A stretch of DNA of 64,000 nucleotides from Paragonimus westermani (taxonomy: Eukaryota > Platyhelminthes > Trematoda > Plagiorchiida > Troglotrematidae). Shown in pieces: positions 1 through 12,350 of the stretch. The position numbers and the translations under genes were made by a program. The notes under the pieces were generated by a model. The model had not been told where the DNA came from and did not search any database. It saw nothing but the letters and a program-made list of their open reading frames with translations. Each line of letters begins with the position of its first letter. Position 1 is the stretch's first letter. The stretch covers positions 141,302-205,301 of the forward strand of contig QNGE01000854.1 in assembly GCA_008508345.1 (NCBI GenBank), given 5' to 3'.

Positions 1-494
1 TAGTATGTATAAAAACCACTTGGCCAATGAATGGTAGAGAGAGTTCACACCTATTCCAACCTGATCTGTGTAGCGCATCATATTTGAGAATTTCGGGTAA
101 CTCTAACGACCTGATAAGCATAGCAACATTGAGGGTGAATTCTTTCTAATGTAACCGAGTCATTAATTCCATTCTATTTTAAACACCGTAAAGATTTCGA
201 TTTTGTTTTTTCGATCTTAAATGATTCATCTCGTCCAACATGCGTTCTCGAAACTCGATTCAGTCTTTTAATGTGCTGTATATTTCGTTAAGTTCGTCTG
301 CTTTGTTGAGCAGCAGTTTGCTAGCACATTCATCAGGCTTAGAAACTAGAATATCATTAATTCTTTTCAAGTGTTCCACTGTTAAACTATGTTTTCTAGC
401 GAGACATTGTTTTGAGGCCAGACTACAGCATAAGTGCCGATAACAAGACGTTACTGGCGTAAACTTGAGGTGCTTCATTTCTAGCCTACTGCGT
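1..494. other. No gene recognised
   Basis: Short overlapping open frames of 60-75 codons occur on both strands near 240-480, but none resembles a known family and none is flanked by convincing splice signals. I see no repeat or RNA gene here. Confidence 0.5.
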
Positions 495-580
495 GGTGTG
501 TAGTGCTGTGATCAACACGGTTGCTTCACAAATATCTAGGTCGGGGTATAACTCCCGGCCGTAACGAGAATATCCATTAC
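495..580 (+). repeat. Decayed tRNA-derived SINE head
   Basis: The stretch holds the phrase 'aacacggttgcttca' followed some 35 nt later by a decayed B-box and 'ctcccggccgt', matching the head of the better preserved SINE at 19154. It closely resembles the copy at 3685, sharing a 'cttca-aaat-ctag' signature absent from the copies at 18.7 and 19.1 kb, so these two may form an older subfamily. The body and tail are not recognisable. It is not a functional tRNA gene. Confidence 0.5.
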
Positions 581-3500
581 CATCCGTCTTTAATTAAATA
601 ACTAATGACTGACACGAAGTAAGTATGACTCATTTATACGAATGGCCCATTGCTCCTTTATGCTGGTTAACTTCTAAATTAATAAAGCTACATGTGAGGT
701 AACCGTTTGATCTAGGCTGCTGTTAGACGGGCAATAAACAACAGTGAGATTGATCTCAGCGTATCTGCGGCATACAGAACCATCAGGTCCAGTTGTATTT
801 TTGGTGGTAATTTCCGTTCACACGAAATCATATGTTACGGTGACAGTGCATTAGGGAATTGAGACGGTCCTTCTGATTGGGCGAAAGGTACCGATAATTT
901 GAACCAGCGGTAGCCAGTTAATCAGGATGGACCAGATTTGAGACAGTCTCATGTCCTACTGAGAAATCCTTGTACGCTTTTTCTCTCTATTCGGAAAGGA
1001 ACATTTTCTAAGGAAGTTATTTTGCGAAAGTAACTTTGTGTACGTATGACGTATCCGGAAAATCAATCCGGCAAAGCCTACGTTGCATAAAAGTCCACTC
1101 GTGAATAGTAATTTCATGTACCACACATTGCTGTTGGTGGGGTGCAGTTTTGCATCGTATTGGCCGCTTAGCACTTCACTATACTTAAGCCGGGCTTCAG
1201 AGTATCGCCAATGTCATTTTGTTCGAAGTGAACTGATTGTTTCTGAGATTGTTGCGGTTTCTTCAATGCACAAGAGAATAGGAAGATAAAATTCTTTCAC
1301 GAGAAGAATATGGCTTGGAATTAAAACAACCTAGTGCACATATGAGGTATCCATGCTGAATGGTCTTCAATGTCCCAAGTGTTGTTTGTCTTCATAGTCC
1401 ACACAAAAGAATATGGTGTCAGTTTAATAAAAACAGAGTGTTCTGGCGTCTGTCACAATAAAGTCGAAAACCGTATAACACAGAAGAGAGCATACAGCAA
1501 CAAGATTATAACATCAGCCTTGAGGTACGGTTTATGATGGTTCATTCGAACTTGAATCTAACATACTTAGTGATCAATCTGTTAATACCATCAATCGGTT
1601 TGAAATTGACTCACATGGGCTGCTACTACACACATCCTAAGTGCCGGGTTCTGACTAGCGTGAGTGAATGTCAGGTTGTACTCAAAACTGCTCCGTTAGC
1701 GTTGCTCGGCGAGAGAAGAACTTGTGACCATCTGCGTGGGAAAAGCTGTGTGCACTGTAATTAATGTTCCCCTTCTTGATGAGTTGGTAGCTGCTCTACT
1801 GGGTAACCACTCGAAACATTCCGGCGTCAGTGTGCCTCCTGGAGGAGTGGATATACATTTGCTAATTTGAGGAAAAGTAACCAGCGACTTGCTAACATTC
1901 TCCGGATTGAAACAATTCTTAATTGTTTTTGGCTAAAGGTGTTCGTATGACGAACTCAGCTTTTAATCAAAGTATTAGGATTGGAATGACAAAAGCCGGA
2001 TCACAACTGGTCAGTCGTAAACATGGAGGTTAGTCTAAATATTTGTGACGCTTTCTTCGGGAAACATTAGTAGAGCAAATAATCAACGAAGCATTTTTAC
2101 AATGTGTTATGTTTGAATGGTTACTTATAACTAACCTGGTTTTGTTCGATATTAGGCTAAACTTTTCAAGACTGAGCAACTGTTACAAAGTGTGAAATTT
2201 CGTTCTGCTACTAAAAGCAAAGCCAAAGCGGAACACATTTTACATTCTATAAACTGTGGAAAAGTGTGACGGAAAAACAGCATAATGTACATTTTTCTAA
2301 CCTGTCTTGAAAGATTATTAAAGTTCGATGAACAACGGATGTTGTCTCGAGTTGAAAATTCGAACAGGAAGTCAAATTTTGATCTAATTTGTATGTGAAA
2401 TCTTAGAGAGTTAGCCAACCTCATGTGTGCTTCGAACTCACGAGTAAATAGAGAATAGTACTCGGTTATCGCTGGTCAGATTTACTGGATTCATCGTTAT
2501 TTTTAGGCGCTCATTACCGTCAAAAATCGTACCCGTTTTGTTTAGACAACTTGCAATATCACAAATAACATTTATCTATTGGTCGGAATATTGTGAGTCG
2601 ATTCTCAGAGTGAACTGATCCAGCTGTGTATAACTTTAATATTCGGCATAAATTGGAACAGCCACGAATACGATTTTTCCGTAGACTGCAAAATTAGGTC
2701 CAACATAGTTGTTTGATGATCACTTCTGTATAGTGCGCGTTACAATTCTATAAAACCGTTGTTGTAAGCCTGGTTCGACTGTAAATGATTATTAATTGTG
2801 ATTATGTGAACACAAAATGTTCTCATCAATTCCATTCAATAAGTTTTGTATATGGTCACACCTGGTTGACTTCAGCCAGCGTCTAGACACAGTCAGGTTA
2901 TCTACTCTTCAAAAAGCGTTAAGCGCACTTTATGCCAATCTTACAATAAATCAGTTGTTACTGACAGGTGATCGATCAAGGTCATCTGATTGTACAATGA
3001 GAAATGAATGAATCGATTAATCTCGGTTGAAACAGTTATTGAGATATCAGCGTATTGACCAGTTTTAACAGATTTGCTTATCTTAATACAAAGGTGTGTG
3101 CTCATGGTCAATGACTAGTTGGACAATTTGCATTTTGTAAGAACCACTGAAATTTTAAAACAGCATTTACAAACTACTGCCATTTGAACAGTTCATGAAA
3201 ATATGTAAAGTGTAACTCAATAAATGACTAATGTTAAACTAGAGCAAAATATTCCGTTGCTGCACCCTCTCCAGTTATTTTGCATCTAAACAGATGTCCA
3301 TGGAAAGTAATCCTCGGTTTTAAATCCGAAAGGTTTTAGCAGAGATATTAAAATGAATATTTTATCTGAACCTCGACGAACAACCTTAAGCCTGAAGCAC
3401 CAGGATCCGATTGACATGTCGGACAAAACAATCAGAATGTGAACAGTTCGAATTCATCTCGTAAGTCGGATAAACATCCAGGCATATGACAAGAGTGGTC

Positions 3501-3684
3501 CCGAAAAAAGGATGGAGGTATTGGGTTATAAGACATATCATGCAAAAAACTAGTCTGAATATTGCTCACAGATAAATATGGCTTGGTACTCAGACTAGAC
3601 AGTCGCTTGGGCAATCTGATCATTATTCACATGTAAAATGTGACTTGGTGTTTGGGTGTCATAATTCGTTGCTGCATGATATGG
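581..3684. other. No gene recognised
   Basis: AT-rich sequence with only short open frames (the longest about 90 codons, - strand, 2152-2424). An open frame at 2817-3011 on the + strand has fairly protein-like composition, but I recognise no family and no strong splice sites bounding it. No transposon domain was seen. Confidence 0.45.
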
Positions 3685-3775
3685 CATTGTGGTGCACTGT
3701 CTAACACGGCTGCTTCAGAAATAACTAGATGAGGGTTCAAATCGTGGTCATGGCATGACTGTGTGCTACTGGTAA
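3685..3775 (+). repeat. Decayed tRNA-derived SINE head
   Basis: A degenerate copy of the SINE head. 'ggcattgtggtgcactg' corresponds to the A-box region, 'taacacggctgcttcag' is the conserved middle, and 'gggttcaaatcgtgg' contains a near-perfect B-box. 'catggca' then follows, as in the intact copy. It shares subfamily traits with the scrap at 495. The downstream body ('ctactggtaatgagtaact') is only faintly alignable. Confidence 0.6.
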
Positions 3776-5988
3776 TGAGTAACTAGAACGGAACCCAGGT
3801 CAGGTGGTCCGTTTCTGAAGGGTTCACCGAATAGGGCATGCGAATGGAAAGGCCTGCGTCCCAGATGAGTGATGCACATATTAGTTGAACGGTACAACAA
3901 CAGCTTAAAATTTGTCAGTTGTTTTGGGGCGAACAAACAAAGGCAGTTGGCAACATTGCCGTTTTTTCGTTCTTACTGATGTGTAGCATTCTTCCTATTT
4001 TAAAACCCCACACACTTTTCAGGTCATCAGTGTAGGAGTCACCTACATAAACAAGTCAAACGGAATCAAAGCATTTCGAGATATTTTATTCACAATACAC
4101 CAAAATGCCACAATAAAGAAATGTTCCTAGAATTAGGCCTCTTGGAGTGAAAAACGCGTCCAGCTTACTGACTTCATTCCGACGACAGATAACAGTGTTC
4201 TGACCAGCAGAGCTTAGAAAAATTTGATACGACGAAAAGCGTGGATAACAGAAACGCTGCCGATGAAAGACACTGTGAACAGTTTATAGACGTTCACAAC
4301 GTACGGAAACCGGAAGACTTATAACCAGTGCAACATCCAAGGGGTTAACCATTCTAAGGAAATTATTTCCGTGAAAGTGTCCTCATTACCGTTGTGGTTC
4401 ACATGATTCAATGTCCCTTAGACAGCAGAAGACCTGACAGTTGATTGTGTTTTTGATTTCAAGCTGAGAAGTAAGTTTCACGAAAAGGTGATAAAAATTC
4501 CCGTAATCATTCTGTTGGGTACCCTATCCACCGGTTCATCTGTCATTCCAATGACAAGTAGTTTGCCCAAGTTGGTTGACGTCTGTGTCAATAGATAGTC
4601 TAGCATTTTTCAGATTGATCTTTTCAGTGAAGATCATGGGTTAGCACTTATATGGTCGGCCAAATAAGATACCCAGGTTTGTGAATCCGGAATATCTGTA
4701 ATGAATCGTATCAACTACTCAACTTTTTCAGGGTTATTTAACACTAGCCTGAAACTCTGGGCAGCTGGTTAAATCATATTCTCCACAGGATATTCTTCTT
4801 ACGCCTAAACATTCATTCAAAGTGTTAACATACTGCCCTGACCTCTTGTTATATGGGGCTCCTTGTTCTCCGATCAGGTGCTTTTGCCACGTCTATTTGC
4901 AGTAATCGGTTGACAGGTTGACCCTGAAAGTTTGGCACCGCGAAACACACTTTTGCCTGCTCTCCTTCCAACGAGACCACTGTAGAAGCGATTACAGTTA
5001 CATGCGGAATCGGTTCCAGAACATGCTAGTTGGTAACGATCGTAGTTAATCACAGATGAGAAGCTCGTCTTCCTCATTTGCAGCTGATGAACGTGTATGG
5101 GTTGCAACGTCAGTGTTACAAAACGAAGCACACTAAGTAGGTTTTCAAAATGTACAATCTTTGTGCAGCCATTTTTGTATATCATACAGAACTATGCAAG
5201 CTGCCAGCCCGGTCTGTAAAGACTAGCATTTACCTTTGCCAAACGTAACAGCTGTCGTTACATTAAGCATTCTTCAAGTGTGTCGCCTACAGTGTGACAA
5301 CTGACGTGAAAACACATAGTGTGCTATGTGTGCAATAGAGTTATGGTTCTGTTGTATGCACCTATGCACCGTCTACTAATTATCTTCTAGCTGTAAAAGT
5401 GACTGGACTAATCAGTTCCGGCTTGTGTGTATCTTGAAAAATAGCATATCACCGGGAGTTTATTCACTTGAACTCAAAATACTACTATATGTAGCTGATA
5501 AAAATGCTGTTGGAATGTGAATAACACTAAAAACGGTTTCGGAGAAAGATCCCAGCGGAAGATAGCATTTGTAAACAACAGCTGATGTATGTCTATACAT
5601 AACCAAACATTATAACACAACTCTAACACCTCTTTAGTTTGCTTCGAATGCCTAACCACTATCTGCATTCGGACAGCGATTCAGTCTGGAAAAACTGTTA
5701 CATCGAAACATTCTACTACGTTTGAGATCAATATTTTAGATACGCCCAGTTATCCATAGGAGGAGAGGCGTGGCAAGCATGTATGTTTTGAATGTTCGAT
5801 CCTCTAGCTAAATACTACACACTTATATGGGTTCGATGTGGGTCGTAAATAAAACTTTGCTGGGGCAAGAGGTGACAGTCAGTTGTATCTGTCTGGTTTG
5901 AGTCATCAGACTTAGTTATATAGCACTGATCGTCTGAACTGCACGAAGTCCGCCGGAGAGGCTTCACATATATGCAATCATTATATTA
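3776..5988. other. No gene recognised
   Basis: No gene, RNA or transposon domain was recognised. The largest open frame is 103 codons on the - strand at 4874-5185, with no family resemblance, no flanking acceptor or donor pair I trust, and a composition expected by chance. Confidence 0.45.
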
Positions 5989-6169
5989 TGGGTTGGCATA
6001 ACAGCCTTGGAAGGTTCAACGTTTTAACTAGCCGTTTTTGAGCGCACAATGCTGGTGAGAGTAGACGAATTGCAATGACCTCTTTGACCTGTCTCAACTG
6101 TACCCCACATATTCGATAGAATGGCTTGAGTGAACTGGCCAAATTTATCAGGTGATTTGACTCGACCAT
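5989..6169 (-). mobile_element. Penelope-like element fragment, end of GIY-YIG nuclease
   Basis: The - strand frame contains the stretch E-V-I-A-I-R-L then S-P-A-L-C-A-Q (about 6082 down to 6038). It aligns with the E-A-I-A-I-R-L then N-P-C-L-C-A-Q segment at the end of the better preserved Penelope-like nuclease at 55370-55843: 11 of 17 positions agree, including the glutamate that is normally part of the GIY-YIG active site. Only this last part of the domain is recognisable; the tyrosine-bearing front half is not visible in the sequence before it. It is a dead fragment. A second, oppositely oriented Penelope-like fragment begins about 320 bp away. Confidence 0.6.
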
Positions 6170-6489
6170 ATGCTCAGCGACAGCAGACCAACCGGGCCTT
6201 GGCGATCCTCGGTATACCTGGAAGGTATAAAATAGTTATGATGAAACTGCAGTTGTTTTGCAACGATTCATATGATTTCCTGAACATATATTCCCGGTTA
6301 TTGTTTGGTTACGTAACACTTGTCGACGAACACATTCTTGCTAGGGCTTTAGATATATTTCAGGAAAGACGTTGTCATATCGTGCTCTGCAAATACAACG
6401 TAGATAGCACCTCATTTTTTAAATAACATATGATATTTTGTCATATTTTATGAGGAACTGGACTGAATTCACCTAGACTAATGTAAACT

Positions 6490-6780
6490 ATGATGTGGAG
6501 TTTAACTGTTGTTTGGTCTGAGACCTTCTTATCACCAGATGTCGGGACAAAATGGCGTAGCGGTCTATTCACCAAAGGGCTGGAGGATGCGATGGACATT
6601 TGCATTCGCTTTGCTTTGCAACGATTGCCCAGAGAAAAGGAATTCGTGCGAATTGTATTTTACACTACCAGAAACTTCTATACACCAGATCGATTGAAGA
6701 AGAAAGAAAGGCTTATTAGGGAAATCTGGATGAATAATGGTTATCAGGAAACAATCACGAATATTTGTAGTAAGGAGTAA
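6490..6780 (+). mobile_element. Penelope-like element fragment, C-terminal reverse transcriptase region
   Basis: The frame at 6490-6780 ends with Y-T-P-D-R-L, then E and a basic-R-hydrophobic patch, then N-G-Y. This is the same order and spacing as the T-P-D-T-L ... N-G-Y region downstream of the reverse transcriptase core in the Penelope-like relic at 55813-56178. The upstream half of the match (a V-Y-x-x-K-x-W-like motif) lies in the neighbouring frame at about 6550-6600, so at least one frameshift is present. Further on, near 6990-7030, the reading G-Y-I-D-G-T, in yet another frame, could be the remains of the G-Y-V-G-R-T signature of the GIY-YIG domain, in the position expected for this element type. 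The catalytic Y-x-D-D box is not seen. Confidence 0.5.
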
Positions 6781-7030
6781 GAACCAAAAGCCGCAGTACG
6801 GAGGAAAAAAACACGTTTCTCCAAACACATTTCGTTGGTAACCATCTGGCCAACAGCGTTAGCCATGAAATGACAACAGGGTTGTAGCACTAGTTGCGCG
6901 TTCCGCTATGTACGAAGTGCTGATTGTTCACTGAGGTGTTATACATTAACACCATCAACCCGTTTGTTGTGAACTATGCCAGTTCATCTGCACCACACAG
7001 ACTTGCAGGCTATATAGACGGAACAGACTG

Positions 7031-8581
7031 GTACTTGCAGCAACCTGTGACGAAGTACATTCCTAATTGTTTATCAACCGTAGTGTAATGTTACAATCTA
7101 TTGACCATGGTGAAAACGGAAAACCTAGCATCACTGGTCGCCAAACACAACTTGGCAAACGGTGACCCAGTTGGTCCAGCCCAACTGCTCAACACATTGT
7201 GGTGTACTTGCTGACGGGAATTACAGGCGACCAGTGAAACGAACGTAATGCTTTGCCATCGAACCCCTTGTACACAGAGGACACCGACGTAAATAACCTC
7301 AACGTGGACCTGATTACATCACGGACACGCGAACAAATGGGGTTATCTGGTTAGTCTTTTCTGCTGCTGATGTGTGCAGTCTCGCAAGAAAATTCTGGTT
7401 CCATCTTAATGTTTGATGAGAGAAAACCGAAATGTTAACAACTTGCTCTGTTTCGATTCAACACACCCTGTGCGCGAAACGATAAGCCAGCAAATCGATG
7501 GAGAAAGTTGAATCAATCTTGAAAAAGCAGGTTTCAAGAGCTGATACTGGTCATCACTTAGATAAAAAGATTACATATTTGGTAAATTAGGTTTGTCGAC
7601 CTCACAACCATTCTACATTTCCAAAGAACTGCTTTCGTTTATTAAATTTGCGGACATTTTAGGAACGAAAGAAATATGCATCGAATTAACACTTAATACA
7701 CTCTCAGGTATTTAACTACACTCAAATATTAACTTGAACCGAGGCGCAAGTGTTTGTTTTCCATAATGTTCAAAATCAACCTGTTTGGTCCGCGGAAGAT
7801 GGTTTCGAAATTTTTGACATACAGTGATTAGTGATGTGAGGAAATCAGCTTACATCTAATGGCTAACCTCGACACCCGTTCATCGTCAGAAAAGTGTAAA
7901 TGGGTATAGACATTAACTTCGGCTGATCGACAAACTCACTTGTTAAGTGTGAACTTTCTTCACAGCCGTCCCTCGATTTCAAGCCTTCAGATGAGTTGTT
8001 TTGTCAGATAGCCCGTCATACAAATTAATAACCGGCATATTTTCACTTAAACTACTGATTATCACGCGACTGTATGGTTGCCTCAGGACAGGAAAAACAA
8101 TTGAAGTTATACATGTGAATGGTCGTTTTTAAGGATCACGGATGACTTTTTTGCTTCAAATTATCCTCTTCGATAAACATCACTAGGAATGCCACTATTC
8201 GCTAAAAATTTGGTCACCACGCATGTTGCTCAACGAAAGCCACAGCGTAACGGAATTAGTTTGTAAGATGTATGGGTTTTAGTTTACAAGTTGCAATAAT
8301 CGAATGTTCCTAAGTAAGAATAATACAGACAGAGGCAATCGATTAACCAATTGTGGTATTTTAACGTATTTATAACGTTTGTTTGTTATTTGGCAAAATC
8401 AGTTTAACACACAAATATTTACCTAGGAACATAGTAGTTACTATCTAACGATCAATGACAAAGAGCTTTTGTCTGCCTAGGCTTTCTAGCCAGAAAGGCA
8501 GAGTCAAAATTAAAAACGCAAGTAATCGTTACTTTTAATTAGGAAACTCTTACTTGGCTTCCCAATTTTGTCGTGCTTCAG
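7031..8581. other. No gene recognised
   Basis: No open frame above 60 codons is present and no repeat or transposon domain was recognised. The first few hundred bases may be decayed 3' sequence of the Penelope-like fragment before it, but I cannot align them. Confidence 0.4.
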
Positions 8582-8929
8582 TCGATCGTTAGGCAAACTT
8601 CAAAAAGATGGCTTTTAAGCTTTGATAAACTAAGCGATATAGCCTTAAAAGTGATACATAAAACACAACTATCTGAAGTGCACACCAAACAACCAATGAT
8701 TAATCGAATTGTGTCCCAGTTACACACTCGTTTACAGCACATTTTGGTTGTGTTAGCTAAAAATCTTCTGCCAGATTTTTGTTGGAAACTATTTCAATCG
8801 GAGTCGCAAAATTCATTCAGCCAAGACTTGGATAGCAGTTCACACCTCCTGCATCGTACTAGCGATGATCTCGAGACTACGGTTATCATAAAGAAGAAAC
8901 TACAGACTGTAGAAATTTGTTACCTCTGA
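8582..8929 (+). other. Candidate terminal exon of an unknown protein
   Basis: A frame of 115 codons begins directly after a well-formed splice acceptor: a pyrimidine-rich stretch from about 8551 ending in 'gtcgtgcttcag' at 8581. It runs in phase 0 to a TGA at 8927-8929. The residues look like a helical, leucine-rich segment followed by a serine-rich tail, with more protein-like composition than most frames here. A polyadenylation-type AATAAA lies near 9378. I do not recognise the family, cannot find upstream exons and see no repeat relationship. It could equally be a chance open frame. Confidence 0.2.
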
Positions 8930-11900
8930 AAATAGCAAAACCACTGGACGAGACGCTGAACAAACGTCAAAGCGGCATTCTCATGATTTTCATTGTCTAT
9001 CAAACGGATGTACAGCAACCACCGGAGATTCCACCGCTTAATCAAAGCAGAGTTGCATTCCAAATATAGTTGTTTATCACTTTTCATTGGATATTGCGTC
9101 TTGTGAAGACAGAAATTCTGACAGTCTATCTGAAATTAGGTCATTTCACAATTCAAGCGGTTTCAAAATATCCTTCCAACAAATAGTTTATATAACCCTT
9201 ATAGACTTGTTAGAATTGCAGTATAGCGAGTTGCCTTTTATTAAACAGCGTGAATATTCCGAGCTTCCCGTTAAGTGGAGACATTGCTGGTCCTTAGTTG
9301 AGATATAAATCAACCTGGATAGACTGTCGATACGAAAAGATGGGTGAAATAACCCTAAAATTGTAAGGTATAATCCAATAAATTATAAAGTCGACTTGTT
9401 GCGAAACTTTCTGAGGCAATAAGTCGTCTGCATTGAGTCTTAGACACGTTTCGCAAGTTGCCGGCACTTGGGATGTTATCGCTTAACTTCAGCCTAACGA
9501 AACGAGTTACCAAACTCTACCAGAACAAATACGAGGAACACGCAAAAGATGGCTAAGTTTCCAGAACGCTTAGATCTGATACGTTATCCCAAGTTCTGAG
9601 TCACTCAAGATGGTGAAGCAGATTCTGTAACTATACTGTCACCATACTGAAATTAATGAATTACTGAATTCGGTGAATCTTACTTGCTCAGCGGCAACGA
9701 ATTTTCTAAAGATTATTGTGTTCTTGAACACATATTAATTAGAATATTTAAAAATATATACTTTAACGAACCGTCGCTGACTTACGGTCGATTTCAGCCG
9801 GTGTGAAGTTTGCACAACTCAGAAAGACGGAACATTTAGTGCTATCGACTTAATCAACAGTTAGTTTAACTGCTTATCAGTGGACGAGAGAAACTCAATC
9901 AAAGAAAGCAATGAATGTATAAGAGCTATCCTGTTCCACTCTAAGCTCCGTGAATCGTTCGAGTGCTGTGTTTGAGTGTGCAAAGTTTTGTATTTATTGT
10001 ATAATTATTACTTGTGAGGAACTAGGTTGCAATTTTATGCAAAGATTAATCATCCATTAACAAAGCACTAAACACGGCTGAGTCTAATCAATAATAGTTC
10101 ACTACGACAAACCATTTGTGCTGTTCTCAAATGAAAAGATTAACGCGAAATTGCTTGGTCACATGCATTTGTGCTCCCAGATTCAACCCATGTCTATGAC
10201 ACTGGACAGGCTGTCACAGTCATTGCTGTCTTGTGAGATCGAAATCGGTAAAACCACATTTCATTACCAGAGAAACAGCTGGGAATTGCACAACTGTCCA
10301 CCCTAGTATCAGGTTGCGCAATAAGTTAGCAGGAAACATCCCTTGGCAACTGAAGGAAACTTGTGGTGCACCCCAGATATTTGTGGACACAAACATTAGG
10401 ACAAAGTACCAGTTTTTTTAAATTCAAATCTGCCGCTAACCTTAGTGTTCACATGATTTCAAACCAATTCAGAATACGGCTGACGTTACAGTTTTATTCC
10501 AAAGTTGATCTAATAGCCTTGTTCAAACTTGCTATACAAAAACCGATTAGTCAGGTTTCTCTCATTTTCAAAAATTACCATTAATCGATGCCCTAGCCCA
10601 CTGTTCTTCTGTTGTCAAACAAGTGCCACTCGGTACTTCACATTCTCTCATTGAGTAGGGTAAGAGAAGCTTTATTGGTTGGTAATAAATTATGAAGAAA
10701 ACAGTATGATTTGTATAGATAAAGCGAAATGCATGTGATCGTACATCACCGTTTACCTTCGCATTTTGTACCTTTTGTCTGAAGTACTATTTTGATTAAA
10801 CATTCAACGATGTTCTTCGATCTGTTAACACATTTTCGTTTTTGCTTCCGATGAAAAATCGCGTAGTTGAGGCATAGGACTATTCATATAGAGATCGATT
10901 TTACCCGAAACGGAAACCAACTCTGATTTTAATTCTGATCTGGAATATATATTATCTGGTACCACAGATTACCACACAATTTGGCTGTCGATAAAACAGC
11001 TGATCAGCAACTTAAACCATTATTCAAAAATTCATCCGTGATAATAAAGGAACGAACCATAATAATATTGCACCCCGGATTAATGAGTACAACTTTGTGT
11101 TTAGAGAAATCATGCAACTTAAATACGGACAGAGTGATGGACCTGAATAAACTAGTTACCAAAGAAGATACTGTGAACCGGTTAGATGAGACTGTCACAG
11201 ACAACTTACACAGTTCGAAATTGCTGTCTGGTAGTAAATTGACATGCTTGCGACAATGTCAAACAATGACACATTTGAAGTTCATCTGAACGCACATGCG
11301 CAGGTAGCGCGCTGAAGAATTTGGTAGATATTTGACATTCGTGTCTGATGTCACAAAGTAATTTGGTCACCTCTATCAGTTTTTGTACTGTTAGTAACTA
11401 TCTATCACGTTCCTCGTTCAGTGCTGCCTTTCACGTAAGCTGCCCTTTTGTGTTTCATATTAAGGTATTAGGTGGGGTTTTGTATTAATCAGGCTATTCT
11501 GTCCAAATTGAAGATTTTCGCACAGTTCCAACAGCTCTCTTCACCCAACAGCCATTTCTATGTTTTCCAGAATATGATTTCCTCCCATATACTTTTCACT
11601 CTGAGAGTTGAATACAACGCAACTGAGAAACGATTGCGTCTGGCTGAACATTTCATGCCATCTTCAAATTCCGATATCCGAGCACACCATCCGGCTTGTT
11701 CTTCCGAAGTGTCCTTATCGAACTAGGCCGCACATTTAAAACAAGATCCAACTCGATCAGTATGTCCGACAGACACGCACTGTTTCGTCTGAATCAATTG
11801 GGTTGCAATCAAATTTCAGTAGTTGTTCACACAATAACATTCAAAAATCTGACCTGTTGCATCAAATCAAAATTTGAGTTGATATTTTCTGTTTAAAATT

Positions 11901-12218
11901 TTCCTTGATGAAATCACGAAGTTAACATTTCACACTTCAAATAAGAGTTTGTATGCAACCAATTGTAGACGAAATCCGTTTTGTGAACCGTTGTACTCTG
12001 CTCCATTTTCAAAAGTTCGTCTATGGACATCTATGCAACCATTTCAAACTCTTGTAACCGGTTGGTTCAAATGATTGTCAGTGATTGTCATCGACGCAGT
12101 TAAAGTTGAGACCAACTGTTCCTAAAAGCTTAGCACAACCAATTTCTGGACACTAGCTTAAAAATCTATCGCGTTCGTGTGGACTTTCCAGTCGACCTCT
12201 TCCAACCAGCAATACTAC
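8930..12218. other. No gene recognised
   Basis: Several + strand open frames of 60-100 codons (10118-10306, 10363-10584, 10981-11289) overlap others in different frames. None shows a known domain. The one containing 'EIEIGKTTF' near 10245 is not a P-loop, since the required glycine spacing is missing. No repeat was recognised. Confidence 0.4.
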
Positions 12219-12350
12219 ACTCGGGTTTTCTTCCTATTAGAGATCTTGCCAATAGGGTATTCCTGCCACAACCGGGATAAGAACTCGAGCCACGATTTTA
12301 CGAGGCAGCTGTCCTGATCACTACGTCACTGACCTCACTGTGGGCAAGAT
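12219..12350 (-). repeat. tRNA-derived SINE copy, reverse orientation
   Basis: Read on the - strand, this begins 'gtgaggtcagtgacgtag', close to the 'gtgaggtcaatggcgcag' start of the copy at 19154. It continues with 'gctgcctcgt', a B-box-like 'gagttcttatcccgg', 'tgtggca' and a truncated 'gatctctaat'. The order and spacing match the head and early body of the family; the rest is missing. Moderately diverged. Confidence 0.65.

Noticed and set aside
10233..10421. I-G-K-T-T stretch near 10245 as the missing P-loop of the GTPase
   Set aside because: The first glycine of G-x4-G-K-[ST] is absent, the phase does not suit the next exon, and nothing around it resembles the RGK N-terminal domain.
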